A stretch of DNA of 34,707 nt from Larix sibirica (GCA_004151065.3 NWUY0300016765.1:9136-43842), one strand, 5' to 3'; shown: positions 1-9,960, counted from the stretch's first letter. Notes: generated by a model from the letters alone, not told the origin. Program-made: numbers and translations.

Positions 1-345
1 TAGGCAAATCAAACTTAATATCAAGTTTCAAATAAGGTAAATCAGACTTAGTCTTCTCAGGTTATTTCTTTGGATTTGAAGAAGCAGTATTGGAACTTTC
101 AGAAGAGAAAGAGGATGGAGAATAAGGCTCAGAAGGGTCTCCTCCTTTTCCCAAAGCATTATCCTCTGCTTTCTCCTTCTTCGCTTTCTTCTTTGCCAAT
201 CTCTCTTGATAATCTGCAAACAATTTTTCTGCCCTATCTGCCACTAGTGATTATGTCCGATCCTTGTCTTCCATTGCTCCATGTTGGGCCAAGTGGGAAG
301 GGTTCAATGCCAACAAACCCCGCCGATCTAAACCTCTTTCCTCTT
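1..345 (-). pseudogene. Ty3/gypsy retrotransposon gag, N-terminal fragment
   Basis: Read on the minus strand, one frame runs from about 345 to the window edge with stops only at 253-251 and 64-62. It gives a segment rich in Lys, Ala and Glu (ADRAEKLFADYQERLAKKKA), a Ser/Pro-rich stretch, then LPYLKLDIKFDLP at the edge. The last motif resembles the start of the conserved gag region of plant Ty3/gypsy elements, which usually continues with a YDG/AEKLDNW-like motif that would lie outside the window. Gag would form the capsid of the retrotransposon particle. The two in-frame stops make this copy non-functional. The family call rests on remembered motif similarity and is moderate. The plus-strand frames over the same bases lack any recognisable domain. 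Confidence 0.5.
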
Positions 346-416
346 CACAATTTCAATCTGGCCCATGGATTGAAGGGCAATTGGTCTTTCCTCTTCACAA
401 TGTCAATGTGGCCCAT
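336..416. repeat. two-copy direct repeat, 50-bp spacing
   Basis: A 31-base segment beginning CTTTCCTCTTCACAAT occurs at 336-366 and again at 386-416 with two mismatches. It lies just upstream (minus sense) of the gag fragment. Confidence 0.75.
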
Positions 417-459
417 TTTGATATTGGTTGGTTAGCAAAAGAGAATAGTGTATAGCATG

Positions 460-1685
460 AGGAGTTTACATCAAGGATATGAGAATTATATAATAAATTA
501 ATGAATGGCAAATGAAAGAGGTGAAGGAAATGATATGTGGCATTTTTTTTAACATGATAATGAAATTCTCGTATGCTTATGCTTACTCATAATGCTTGTT
601 CTCAACCCACATTTTAATAATTATATGAGACAATTTCCTCACCAACTTTGATATACAATAATTAATGGGTTTTATTTAAGGAAGATTTCTCCTCTTAACC
701 ATCCAAGTTAGGCTCAATTAACATCCATACTAGTGACCAATCTTATAATGATATGCATTGGCGGAAAACATGAATTCATTAATTGACACTTGGCAATAAA
801 GGATTTGCTTTAGTTTATGCTCCATTTCATATTCCTATCTAGTGGAATCATAACCCTTTTCTGGTACTCTTTATAGCTATCTTGGACCATTACATTGTAT
901 ACAAAAAATTTAAATTAAGTGAAATCATGTCAAATTATTCAAAGAGCTATCTAAACTAAAAAATATGAGATGTACCTTATTAAAATAGAGAAATGAGGCC
1001 TACTTATCTATGCAGTAAAGAACAAAGTATAAAGTTTATTTATGTCATTAGAGTAAGTATTAAAAGTACAAGGAATATGTTTTTTTCAAAGATAGAGATT
1101 TTTAAAATGGAATAAATAAAAATGGAAAAATATTATATCAAAAGGAAGTTCACAAAGAGTACACCTAGGATAAACATAAGATTGGAAAACATTCAATGGA
1201 GATAGTTTCTTTTTACTGTATTCAAGTAAAAATTTGCATATTTTATTTAAGAGGAAGGTGCACTATTGATAATTGAACTTTTGAGTGAAAAAATAAGAAG
1301 ATTATTTTTTCCAAATCAAAGTAATGGAAATTTTAATGGAGTTGAGTTGATGATGATTCAAATAAACAAAAAAATATATATCAAATTCCCACAAAGTAAC
1401 TAGGAGAAGAAAATTAAAATCCAACCATATTAAAGATTGATATAATTCACAATTTAATTTATAAATCAAAACACAATTACATTTTCCACCCTCACAACCT
1501 ATAAAATATCTTATATTCTAAACTACAATTCCTTCACATCTTCTCTACATATGATCTCATCTGAACAAAACAACACTTGCTTGTCTTCTATTGGTTTATG
1601 TCTCCCATCTCTTCAAATACCCTTTATGTACATGTGAAGAGACTAAGCTTATAATAAGTTATTAAATACTATTTATGTGAATTAA
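460..1685. other. AT-rich non-coding DNA
   Basis: No open frame of useful length and no recognisable domain on either strand. The composition is strongly AT-rich with many short A runs. No element ends, tRNA or repeat array are visible. Confidence 0.6.
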
Positions 1686-1749
1686 GTTATATTAAAAATA
1701 TACAACTTGTAAATATGTGGGTTATATAAAAAATATACAACTTGTAAAT
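1686..1749. repeat. 35-bp tandem duplication at the LINE 5' junction
   Basis: A 29-base segment containing ATATACAACTTGTAAAT occurs at 1686-1714 and 1721-1749, a period of 35 bases with one mismatch. The second copy ends about 8 bases before LINE homology starts. Confidence 0.75.
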
Positions 1750-3157
1750 AATAGTAAAAGTGGCCAATTGCACTGTGTAATTTGGCATATAAAATTATTT
1801 CCAAGATAATTGTTGTCAAATTAAAGCCTATATTGTCTCGATGCATCTCTGGGGAGCAGTTCGGTTTCTTGCAAGATAGACAGATACTAGATGCCATTGG
1901 TATCACCCTGGAGGTTATACACACAACGAAATTGCGGAAGAAGGCATCTTTATTGGTAAAGATTGATCTTGAAAAGGCACATGACAGAATTGCCTCGGTT
2001 TTTTTACGATTGATTCTTATCCAGATTGGTATGCCTCCATTAGTTCAACGTTGGATCATGGCCCGTGTTACTACTGCTAACATTGTTGTTTTGGTAAATG
2101 GAGTGCCATCTGGACTTTTTAAAATCTCTAGAGGGGTTCGGCAAGGCTGTCCATTGTCGCCATTAATTTTTCTTTTGATCATTGAGGGGCTTAGCAGGTT
2201 GATTGGGTCTTCCAAAGTAGATGGAAATATCAAAGGTATCTATTTTTCTGATGAACTGTCACATACCCATTCCCTGTTTGTTGATGATTTCCTATTAGCT
2301 GGATTAGACTCGGAGGTGGAATGGCAGAACTATAACCTTATCATCAAGGATTTATGTGATGCATCGGGCATGTTGGTTAACAAGAGAAAGTCAAATATCT
2401 ATCATTTTGGGATCAAGAATAACAATCTGGATGTATTTAAAAGATTGTTGCCTTATAACTTATGTCACTTGGAGGATGGGTTTAAATACCTTGGATATTT
2501 TCTTAAGCCTTGTGCTTATAGGAGAAATGAATGGCTGTGGCTTATTGAGAAGGTGGAAAAAAAGATCAATCACTGGACCTTTAGACTTCTGTCCATTGGT
2601 GGGAGGCTTACATTGGTGAAATTTGTTCTTACGGGTATCCCTGTATATTGGTTTTATCTTCTACAGATCCCATGTTATATAATAAATTGCTTGAGAAAGA
2701 TTTTCTTTAACTTTCTCTGGACAGGTGGTCCAACAAATTGCAGCATGGTTATGACTAGATGGGAGAATATTGCTTGTCCTTAAAGTAGTGGTGGGTGGGG
2801 GATCAGGAATCTGGCCCTGTTTAGTTGTGCACTCAGAATGAAAAGTTTTTGGAGGGGACTCTTTGGACCCACACTATGGACTAGACTACTCAAGGTCAAA
2901 TATATCAAGGATGATGTGCTAAATTGGATTCAAAATCCAAATAAGAAGATCAGGGGAGCCTCACCCATTTGGACTAGATTCATCAAAGTTTATAATCTAT
3001 TGGCAAAAGATTTATCTTGGAAGGTAGGAAATGGCAAAAATGTATTAGTGGGCATTGATCCAATTCTAGGAATGGATGAAGAATTTACTCTATCCAATGA
3101 TATCATCAACACTCTTCATCATTTTGATTATGCTACACTCAACAAAATTAAGAGAGT

Positions 3158-3158
3158 N
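3158..3158. other. ambiguous base that breaks the LINE frame
   Basis: A single n sits inside AGAGAGTnTAATAC. The upstream reading frame continues downstream only if this position is removed, so it is most simply a spurious extra position or a gap of length 3k+1. Confidence 0.7.
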
Positions 3159-3869
3159 TAATACTAGAAATAATCAAACGTATTGGCTCATTGCAATGGA
3201 ATTGGGCTTCAGAGATAATGCTGCTATAGAATGGTCTCAGTACACCAATAAACTTAACTCTGTTGGTTGCAGACTGTCTTTGGAAAATGATAGCTTAATT
3301 TGGACAAATAATAAAGCCACGGGTATGGTAACAACTAATCTAGCATACAAGGCAATTATCAGTCATCAAGGAATTTATCCTGCAAATTGGTGGTAGAGTG
3401 TACTTTGGAAATGGAAAATCCCATTGAAGATTCAATGCTTTATGTGGCATGCATTACAAGTTGGTCTGAAAACTTGGGAAAATCTTACAAAAAGAGGTTG
3501 GGTTGGCCCAAGTATTTTTTTTCTATGCAAGAACAATTTCGAATCTACCCAACATATCCTGGTGGAATGTGTATTCTCTAGAAAACGGTGGTCTAGTATC
3601 ATTACTCATCTTAAACTTGATCTGCATTGGGACATGGGTTTGTTTGAGTATTGTGTTCTCAAGTGGCACAGGAGGTGTAGGAGTTTTCCTTTTCTGCCCG
3701 TGCTGATCTCCTGGCATATCTGGTGGTCTAGAAATAAAGCATTATTTGAAGACAAAACTCCTAGCATGTTTTATTCTTATAACAAAATCCTAGCTTTATT
3801 AAAAGATTACAATTCTGATACAGTTCGGGATGGCATAAGACAGCTTGGTACATTCAACATTCCTCATCA

Positions 3870-4290
3870 TAGGCTGGTTGCTTTTTTTGATGGATCAGAA
3901 GTTGATGGATTATGTGCGGTGGGGGGAGTGATATATATCAACAAAGATCATTTTTTCACTCTTAAGATGAATTGTGGTAGAGGAACCAACACCAAAGCAG
4001 AATTACTTGGTCTTTGGTGCGTGATTATTGTTGCATATGCTATGGGCCTGCATGTTTTGTCTGTCTTTGGAGACTTTAAGGTGACAATAAAATGGGCACA
4101 AAAAGTCTTTAATTTAAATATAATCTCATTACATCAGTGGTGTAGCAGAACTAGGGAGAAAATTCAACTTTTCAGTGACATCATATTTGAACATATTTTT
4201 CGTCAATATAATGAGATAGCAGATACACTTTCCAAAGAAGCACATCAGGGAGCAGAGGGTATTGTCAGATGGGAAGAATTTCATGAGAAT
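3870..4290 (+). other. RNase H domain of the L1 ORF2
   Basis: All four expected acidic residues are present in order: Asp in FFDGSE (codon 3889-3891), Glu in TKAELLGL (4000-4002), Asp in FGDFKVTI (4072-4074) and Asp in NEIADTLSK (4222-4224). This matches the archaeal-like RNase H reported at the C terminus of plant L1 ORF2 proteins, which degrades the RNA strand of the RNA-DNA hybrid. The domain lies in the same frame as the upstream zf-RVT segment with no stop between, so it belongs to the LINE and is not a separate gene. Confidence 0.8.
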
Positions 4291-4522
4291 CAGCGCACTG
4301 AATTTGGTTTGGTCAACATCTTTGAGTATTAGTATGTTTTGTATTGAAAGTTTTTGAAATTTGTTGTTTTGTTGTAAAAACTTATTTTGAGATATCGGTT
4401 ATTGAAGATTATCAGTAATTTTGTTAACATAAATCCTGTTATATGACTTATGTATAATTGTACTATTTGATTTATAATATGAATACTAGTAGTACGGTTT
4501 CTTTTATGATAAAAAAATAAAA

Positions 4523-4640
4523 TAAAATAATATTTTATAATTAAATATAATATAATATATAAGGAATATAAAGTAAATATAAAAAGATAAAATAATATTT
4601 TATAGTTAAATATGATATAATATATATGAGTATAAAAATA
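4523..4640. repeat. 65-bp tandem duplication after the LINE tail
   Basis: A segment starting TAAAATAATATTTTATA at 4523 recurs at 4588, a period of 65 bases, matching over about 45 bases with a few differences. It begins within the A-rich tail of the LINE, so tail and flank were duplicated together or slipped. Confidence 0.65.
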
Positions 4641-4892
4641 TTGAAACACTACCAAAATGTAATATTTAACAACTTATTGTGAATAGCATGAATTTGTCAG
4701 ATAAAATATGTAAGATGATTATATATAAAATAAAATATTGTTTTGAGTAAAATAATTATTCTCTTATTCATATATTTTGTATTATATAATTAATATATTT
4801 AATATACATATAAATGTATTAATTTTATAAAATATATTTAATTTTTTTAATAAAAAGAAAGATAATTGTAAATAAAAAAAACTTATATATAT
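4641..4892. other. very AT-rich spacer
   Basis: Almost pure A/T sequence with no frame or domain. It separates the L1 tail from the next LINE fragment, whose homology starts abruptly at 4893. Confidence 0.6.
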
Positions 4893-5798
4893 AGTGTTGT
4901 AGATTATGTTATTTCTAACATCCTTTTATACAATAAAATCTTGGAGTTCAACATCCTTGAAGATAATGAGCCTGATTCAGACCATAGGCCTTTAACCATT
5001 ACTCTCAACTTTAACATGAATAGAGCTCCCAAAGAGGAAAATTATCATGACTACAAGCACATGATTTTTGACAAAAATAAAACTGGCATTTTTCTCTAGG
5101 ATTTAAACAACAATCTCTTTCCTCTGTCTAGTATGGAAAATATCAAAATGCTTTACCATAATTTAACTACTCCCCTCTCTTCATCCATTAACAAGTTCTC
5201 CATTGAAATCTCAAGTAACAAGAAAGATAGTAGAACCAACCCTTGGTATGATCAAGAGTGTAAAGCAGCGAGAAAAGAAATTAAGCAAGCTACCGAAGAG
5301 ATGATTAAAAGAGACAAGCTAAATCAACACAAGAGCCTAATTAGAAGGAAAAAAAGGCATTATCTAAGTTAAAGGCATGATTACCTTCTACACCTCTCCA
5401 AAGTGGCTCCTAAGAAATTTTGGAGGCAAATTCTAACGCGTAAAACAAAAGAAGATAATAAGATTGCTCTGGAAGACTGGAATTCATATCTTAAAACTCT
5501 TTATGATTCCGTGAAAATCCGGAACAACATTAAAACCCTTCTTACAATGAAAGAGGTTTTCTCGTTAGACGACGTTAATTTCGGGGTTTCACGCCTGGCT
5601 AATGGAAAAGCCAAGGACATCGAAGGTTACCAAGCAAAAATATCAAAAATTGGTGGGACGGTCCTCATCCCGCATATCCACAAGCTCTTCAATCCCGCGG
5701 TCAAGAAAGGTTTTCCTACACCTTGGACTGAAAGCTTCATTATCCCAATCTTCAAAAGCGGAAAATCAAATAACCCCTCTAACTATTGAACCATTATG
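4893..5798 (+). pseudogene. non-L1 LINE ORF2 fragment: endonuclease end, linker, RT start
   Basis: A single frame with no frameshift runs from 4893 to the n at 5799, interrupted only by stops at 5097-5099, 5370-5372 and 5787-5789. It begins with SVVDYVISN and DSDHRPL, the C-terminal motifs of an apurinic-type endonuclease. It continues through NPWYDQECKAARKEIKQA and KFWRQIL and reaches WTESFIIPIFKSG and NPSNY-stop-TIM, the entry block of an RT. The stop inside that block is TGA where Arg (CGA) is expected, consistent with CpG deamination. The motif set differs from the L1 elements in the window and resembles CR1/Jockey/RTE-like LINEs. I cannot assign the clade. Coding homology stops at the n. 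Confidence 0.75.
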
Positions 5799-5799
5799 N
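5799..5799. other. ambiguous base at a homology break
   Basis: RT homology ends at this n, and the sequence after it (AGTTAATTTCTTAATTAACG) does not continue any RT frame. This fits a joined gap better than a single unread base. Confidence 0.5.
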
Positions 5800-6248
5800 A
5801 GTTAATTTCTTAATTAACGAGCATACTCAACCTATAACACCCCATTTTTTACCCCATAATGTAATTATGTATGTAATGATGAAATTGATAGAAGCTACAC
5901 TAAAATTAAAATGGCCCACGATTACCAAATATATTGTAATGATGTACATTTGTGTAAATATAAAAATCCATAATGGTTTCAAATGAAGAAGGATGAAGAA
6001 GAGACAAGGGACTACGATTCCACAAGTGGGGAAAGTGTAAGGGGGCTAAGGGGGGAGTACCTTAGTGAGTTATATAGTTTATTTCCCTAACCTTCCTAGT
6101 AAACCATAGTTATAAATATACCCTAAAGTCCCTAAACCATGTTTATGGTATTTTATTTAGTTAATCACTAATTATTACCTTAAGATGAGATTAAAAAGTG
6201 AAAAGTGGACTCCTCCCGAGGAGCCACATTGCAAGTTGAGAACATGGA

Positions 6249-6256
6249 TATAAAAG
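6249..6256 (+). promoter_or_regulatory. TATA-box candidate TATAAAAG
   Basis: TATAAAAG in GGATATAAAAGTGAGG, downstream of the 6210-6223 hairpin. It matches the plant TATA consensus. There is no transcript evidence, and it could be chance in AT-rich DNA. Confidence 0.3.
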
Positions 6257-6943
6257 TGAGGAATTGAGTTTAGAGAGTCATTATTATTACCATCATCTTT
6301 CTAGGAACCTACTTGTTGAGAGGAAGGGGGTCTATTATAGAGGGGAAAATACAGTCAAGACGAGAATTGAACATACATGCATGATGATGTGAAATTGCCA
6401 TGAAAAATTAGTGTTATTGGTGGTTGTGCCTCTGAAAGAGGGAACTCGACTCATAGTTGAGAATCCTTGAAATCCCAGCAATGAGATTTCCTAGCCAACC
6501 AGTGTTGGAGCACTGGAGGGGAATTGGGATAGCCTGAGGGACTACATGTAGAGAAGGGGACCCCATTCCTAGTGTTGTGTAGGATTAGGGGGAAGAGTGT
6601 TGGTTGATTGGAATACCTGTAGAGGGGGTTTAACGCCAGATTGATAAGGATTTATTGTAATTTACTTTTAGCTTATGATTTATTTTAGACTATGTTTTCA
6701 TATGAGATATTAATCTCATAATTTATTTGTATGGAATGCTTATTATCATTATTATGGCTTTGTTGTGCATAGTCTTTTAGGTTCTTAATCTCATAGATTA
6801 GATGGGATTGTATCCTATTCCCATGGAGAGTTGGTATCTTATCCCTACTTCTTAGTTCTATTATTATATTTGGTTACTAATTTCTAGGATCTAGTGAGTT
6901 ATTCTCTCCATGTTTGTTGAGTTGGTTTACTCCATGTAAAGGC

Positions 6944-6951
6944 TATATAAG
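6944..6951 (+). promoter_or_regulatory. TATA-box candidate TATATAAG
   Basis: TATATAAG within AAAGGCTATATAAGCCC, in a GC-edged context typical of LTR promoters. The following bases would be the R/U5 region if this is an LTR. No coding sequence follows. Confidence 0.35.
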
Positions 6952-7460
6952 CCCATGCTTGTTTAATACAAAAATAGTCAAAGATTGTATTTCACACGTT
7001 TGGTGTAGAACTATACTCATGAATGGGCTTATCCCATATCATGTACAATATCTAAGCCATGGATTGAGGAGAATGCCTAGGAAGCTTTCCTCTTGTTGAA
7101 TGATAACCTTAACTTGGGGGTGGCCTCTATCATAGAAAGACTTGATGTGACATAGTTCCCAAGGATGGGAGGAACAAACTTCATTTGTAGTCAATTAGAG
7201 GACTAATTCCATAAAGATAAGTGATAAATGTGTTTTGAATGTCCTAATTATAATTTTGTCCATGGAATGCCATTTATTTACGTTCTACTATGCGTTTCAA
7301 TGCTTTTCTAGACTTTCCAATTCTATTTATAGAATGAAATTAACTTGGTTATGAATGTATGCATAGCAGAGTTCATAATTAACATTGTAGTGAAATAATT
7401 AGGGCTATTGTAGCTTGCATCCATTTCCATTATCTACAATCATTTAGTTAAAATGATATT

Positions 7461-8589
7461 GCTATCAGAAAGAAAAAAAGGGAGAATGAGAGATTAGCAC
7501 ATAAATGTGCAAAATCAATAGTATTGGTTCACCCTTCCTACTAAATTTTATACTAACCACATCAAATATGATGACATAGAAACCCAACCATCACTTAATC
7601 ATTGAATTACACATCTTTAGCCTTTGACTTAGGTGTCATGAGACATATGAAGTTTAATAATTAAAAGCAAAGGAAAACTATATTACACAACCCAAAGGAA
7701 TAGGGTTGAAATTATTTATGGGACACATAGATGCCATGCGCAAAAGAGCTTCAATTGGTTCCTTGGTTAGTGGGTTGAAGGTATTGACAAAATAAAAGGA
7801 AAACTACAAATGCTATATGGAAATCAAACTAATATTAAGAACAAAGAGGGACCGATTCATTCATTGAGCGATGTCAAGCTCAACAAGTTCCAAGTCACGG
7901 TCCGCACTCTCTCAATGAATTGTGGTCCAAATATTGTTTCTAATATTAATTTTAGTGAGCTGAAAATGTTCAAAATTAAATGAAATTTGATTCAAAACTG
8001 AATGCTAATGTATCAATAATGTGTTTGATTAATTATCAAAAGTAAATAAGTACAAAGAAGTAGAAAAACATAGACAAGGAATGATTTTTACTTCGATATC
8101 ATATTTTTTGCTTGCTACTATATTAGCTCCTTTGCATCAAACAAGACTTCAAATGGTTCCCTATTTCCTATGAGAATCAACTAGGGAAATCGATTGATTT
8201 GCTAGTAGGCTAAACAAGTTATTTTTGTTCATATATAGGTAAAAGTTGAAGAAAAAGATGATGTAAATATTAACATATGGGTGAGAAAACACCAAAAAAT
8301 ATGGCTGTCCCAGAAGGTAATTTGATAAAAAATGACCTATTTACCTATTTAGGCCCAAAGTGATAATAAAACTGAGAAACCAAAAAAAGAAAATATATAA
8401 GAAGCAATAAAGAACAAAATCACTAAAATCAACAAAGAAATTGATACCTATGGGCTGGTTTAAAGGGCCCTTGGGCCTCCTAGCTACCGACAATAATGGA
8501 TATGCACTTCCCATTCAATAAATCTACAAGAAAAGCACATAAAAGACAAGCACAATTGTTAGTAAGTAAGATAAACAAACTAAAGTCCT
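7461..8589. other. unassigned DNA between repeats
   Basis: No supported gene. It contains the imperfect hairpin at 7825-7957. The frames overlapping 8496-8807 (plus) and the low end of 8524-8928 (minus) fade into this region where LINE homology runs out. Confidence 0.5.
7825..7957. repeat. imperfect inverted repeat with about 45-bp arms
   Basis: The left arm, about 7825-7867, contains CTAATATTAAGAACAA, GGGACC and ATTCATTGAG. The right arm, about 7912-7957, read in reverse contains TTAATATTAGAAACAA, GGACC and ATTCATTGAG in the same order. The loop is about 44 bases. The arms match over most of their length with small indels. It could be a small foldback or MITE-like element or a chance-derived hairpin. 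No terminal target duplication was recognised. Confidence 0.65.
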
Positions 8590-9247
8590 CTCCTTCAGGG
8601 AGAATTTTAGACCTTGAATGGCCATGTTGCTTGTCATTGCTTTCGTCCCAAGTCTCTTATAATGATGAGAAAAAGGGAGGGAGAGGGGGTGTTTCCTTGT
8701 CTTATACCCTCTATGGCGTTGAAAGGAACATAAGGAACTCCATTGACCAATACAAAGAAGAAGGTAGTGTAGATTATATAATTTACCCAATGTGGCTATA
8801 TTTGTGAGAAGACAAAGGCTATAAGCATTTCTTCTACAAAGGGACATATCAAGTTTGATTAAGATACTTGGTTTCTTGCTACTCTTGAGAGTGTGGAGTG
8901 TTTCATGAGATACTATGACTCCATCCAAGATTTGTGTTAATTTTATAAACCTCCTTCATCCTACGAGATGATTTTTTGCATGCCATTGATTCGAGGCAGT
9001 TGGTCATAACTTTGGTAATGATTTTATAGATGACATTACAAAGGGATATGAGTTTGAATTTGTCTATGAATGAAGCCTATCCTTCCTTTTGGATGAGGGA
9101 AAGAAGGTGGTATTGAAAACCTTGAGAAGTCCCCCTATTGGTCTTAAGTTTTCTACCACTTCATAAACAACACTTCCTGTGACTAGTCCATAGGCTTGGA
9201 AGAACTTCGTTAAGTTAGGGCCTTGCTAGAGGTTATTTCTTTGATGA

Positions 9248-9252
9248 CCTCC
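9248..9252. repeat. target site duplication, left copy (CCTCC)
   Basis: CCTCC immediately before the LTR, identical to 9798-9802. Five bases is the usual Ty1/copia duplication length. Confidence 0.8.
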
Positions 9253-9797
9253 TATTGGTTTTGGAGCCTAATTATCTTCCTAAGTCAAAGGATTGTTTTA
9301 TTTGTGTTTGGATCCCGGAATAAATAGTTGAGCTATAGGGGGTGGCACACCCCCCTCGGCTTGAATGTTCGAGGGGGTTCAGGGGCGGGAGCCCTTGAGG
9401 AAATTTTTTTGGTCCGTATTCGGCCATTGAAATGTGGCAAAAAAAAGGCTATTGAAAATAATGTAAGTTTGTAGTCAATATGTACTGTTCATTATTAGGT
9501 TACAAATCTAAAGGTAGATATTATGTTTGTGTATTTTTTTCCCTATAAGGAAACCCTCTTTTAAAGAGGGCATTGTATTACGGTTGTAGTAGTGTATGTG
9601 AGAGAGACTGTGAGAGAGTNGCGGGTTGTATCCCTTCATTTTGTTGGACGAAATGAAAGAAAGGACTGGTCGTTTCTCTATGGATGTAGCCCATATCGAG
9701 TGAACCACATATATTGGTATCTCTTGTATTTTGTTCTTATGTGTTTTATTTCTGCATCTATTTTATTTTATTGCTACACAATCTTGTTTTTCTAACA
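9253..9797 (+). mobile_element. solo Ty1/copia LTR
   Basis: The 545-bp segment starts TATTGG, probably TGTTGG with a G to A change, and ends CTAACA, giving the expected short terminal inverted repeat. It is flanked by CCTCC on both sides. Inside are a GC-rich hairpin-like segment (GGTTCAGGGGCGGGAGCCC, near 9375), an AATAAATAG promoter-like site near 9320 and a U5-like 3' half containing GGATGTAGCCCATATCG and GTGAACCAC, familiar from plant copia LTRs. No internal region, primer site or second LTR is present, so it is a solo LTR left by LTR-LTR recombination. It carries one n at 9620. Removing the LTR and one CCTCC copy restores the LINE frame across the junction. Confidence 0.85.
9620..9620. 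other. ambiguous base within the LTR
   Basis: A single n in GAGAGAGTnGCGGGTTG. The LTR reads normally on both sides, so this is probably one unresolved base. Confidence 0.5.
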
Positions 9798-9802
9798 CCT
9801 CC
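9798..9802. repeat. target site duplication, right copy (CCTCC)
   Basis: CCTCC immediately after the LTR end CTAACA, matching 9248-9252. Confidence 0.8.
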
Positions 9803-9834
9803 ATGGATTCTTCATTTGATATTTTGTGCAGTAA

Positions 9835-9960
9835 GAGGAAATTTTGGTCATCTATGACCAACTTAGGGATGATCTCAATGTTGTCTTTAATTGGTTAGAG
9901 GAAATTTTGGTCATCTATGAACAACTTGGGGATGATCTCAATGTTGTCTTTAATTGGTTA
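9835..9960 (-). repeat. 63-bp in-frame tandem duplication in LINE ORF2
   Basis: The units 9835-9897 and 9898-9960 are 63 bases each and differ at two positions. In the minus-strand ORF2 frame each encodes 21 codons containing PIKDNIEIIPKL, the spacer between endonuclease and RT. The period is a multiple of three, so the frame was kept when the duplication arose. Confidence 0.85.

Larger units (their letters stand above)
1758..4332 (+). pseudogene. LINE ORF2 C-terminal part: reverse transcriptase, zf-RVT, RNase H
   Basis: The protein would copy LINE RNA into DNA at the target site. Visible RT blocks are QFGFLQDRQI, LLVKIDLEKAHDRI (motif A Asp kept, the usual Tyr replaced by His), VNGVPSGLFKISRGVRQGCP and LFVDDFLLAG (motif C with both Asp kept, codons near 2280-2288). 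A thumb segment follows. The zf-RVT-like segment is WKIPLKIQCFMWHA through CKNNFESTQHILVEC, with the first Cys of its Cys pair apparently changed to Phe. RNase H ends the frame. From 1758 to 4332 the frame has only two internal stops (TAA 2781-2783, TAG 3394-3396) and one frame change exactly at the n at 3158. Removing that n joins KIKRV to NTRNN in frame. This is a pseudogene, but much better preserved than the other LINEs here. Confidence 0.85.
1758..4530 (+). mobile_element. 5'-truncated L1-type LINE with RNase H
   Basis: Coding homology begins abruptly at about 1758 inside the reverse transcriptase domain (WPIALCN, equivalent to the RPISLCN block) and runs through RT, a zf-RVT-like segment and an RNase H domain to the stop at 4330-4332. 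It is followed by about 175 bases of 3' UTR and an A-rich tail with AAAATA repeats at 4511-4530. 5' truncation is the usual outcome of target-primed reverse transcription. I could not identify a convincing target site duplication, because the flanks are too AT-rich. ORF1 and the endonuclease are absent. Confidence 0.85.
5800..7460. other. LTR-like non-coding DNA
   Basis: No coding frame of note. The segment contains TATAACACCCCATTTTTTACC near 5830-5855, a short hairpin at 6210-6223 (CTCCTC-CC-GAGGAG) and two TATA-box candidates, each followed by transcript-leader-like sequence. This is how plant LTR promoters often look. No paired LTR, primer site or target duplication is visible, so the LTR call is weak. 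The frame at 6914-7099 has no recognisable domain. Confidence 0.3.

Noticed and set aside
70-455. Plus-strand open frames at 70-435 and 264-455
   Set aside because: They are shadows of the minus-strand gag fragment and show no domain.
1700-4600. Target site duplication for the first LINE
   Set aside because: Short A/T matches between the 5' flank (TAAATAATA) and the tail region exist but cannot be told from chance in this composition.
8496-8807. Plus-strand frame at 8496-8807
   Set aside because: It overlaps minus-strand RT blocks (VNGVP, GIRQG), which explain the sequence.
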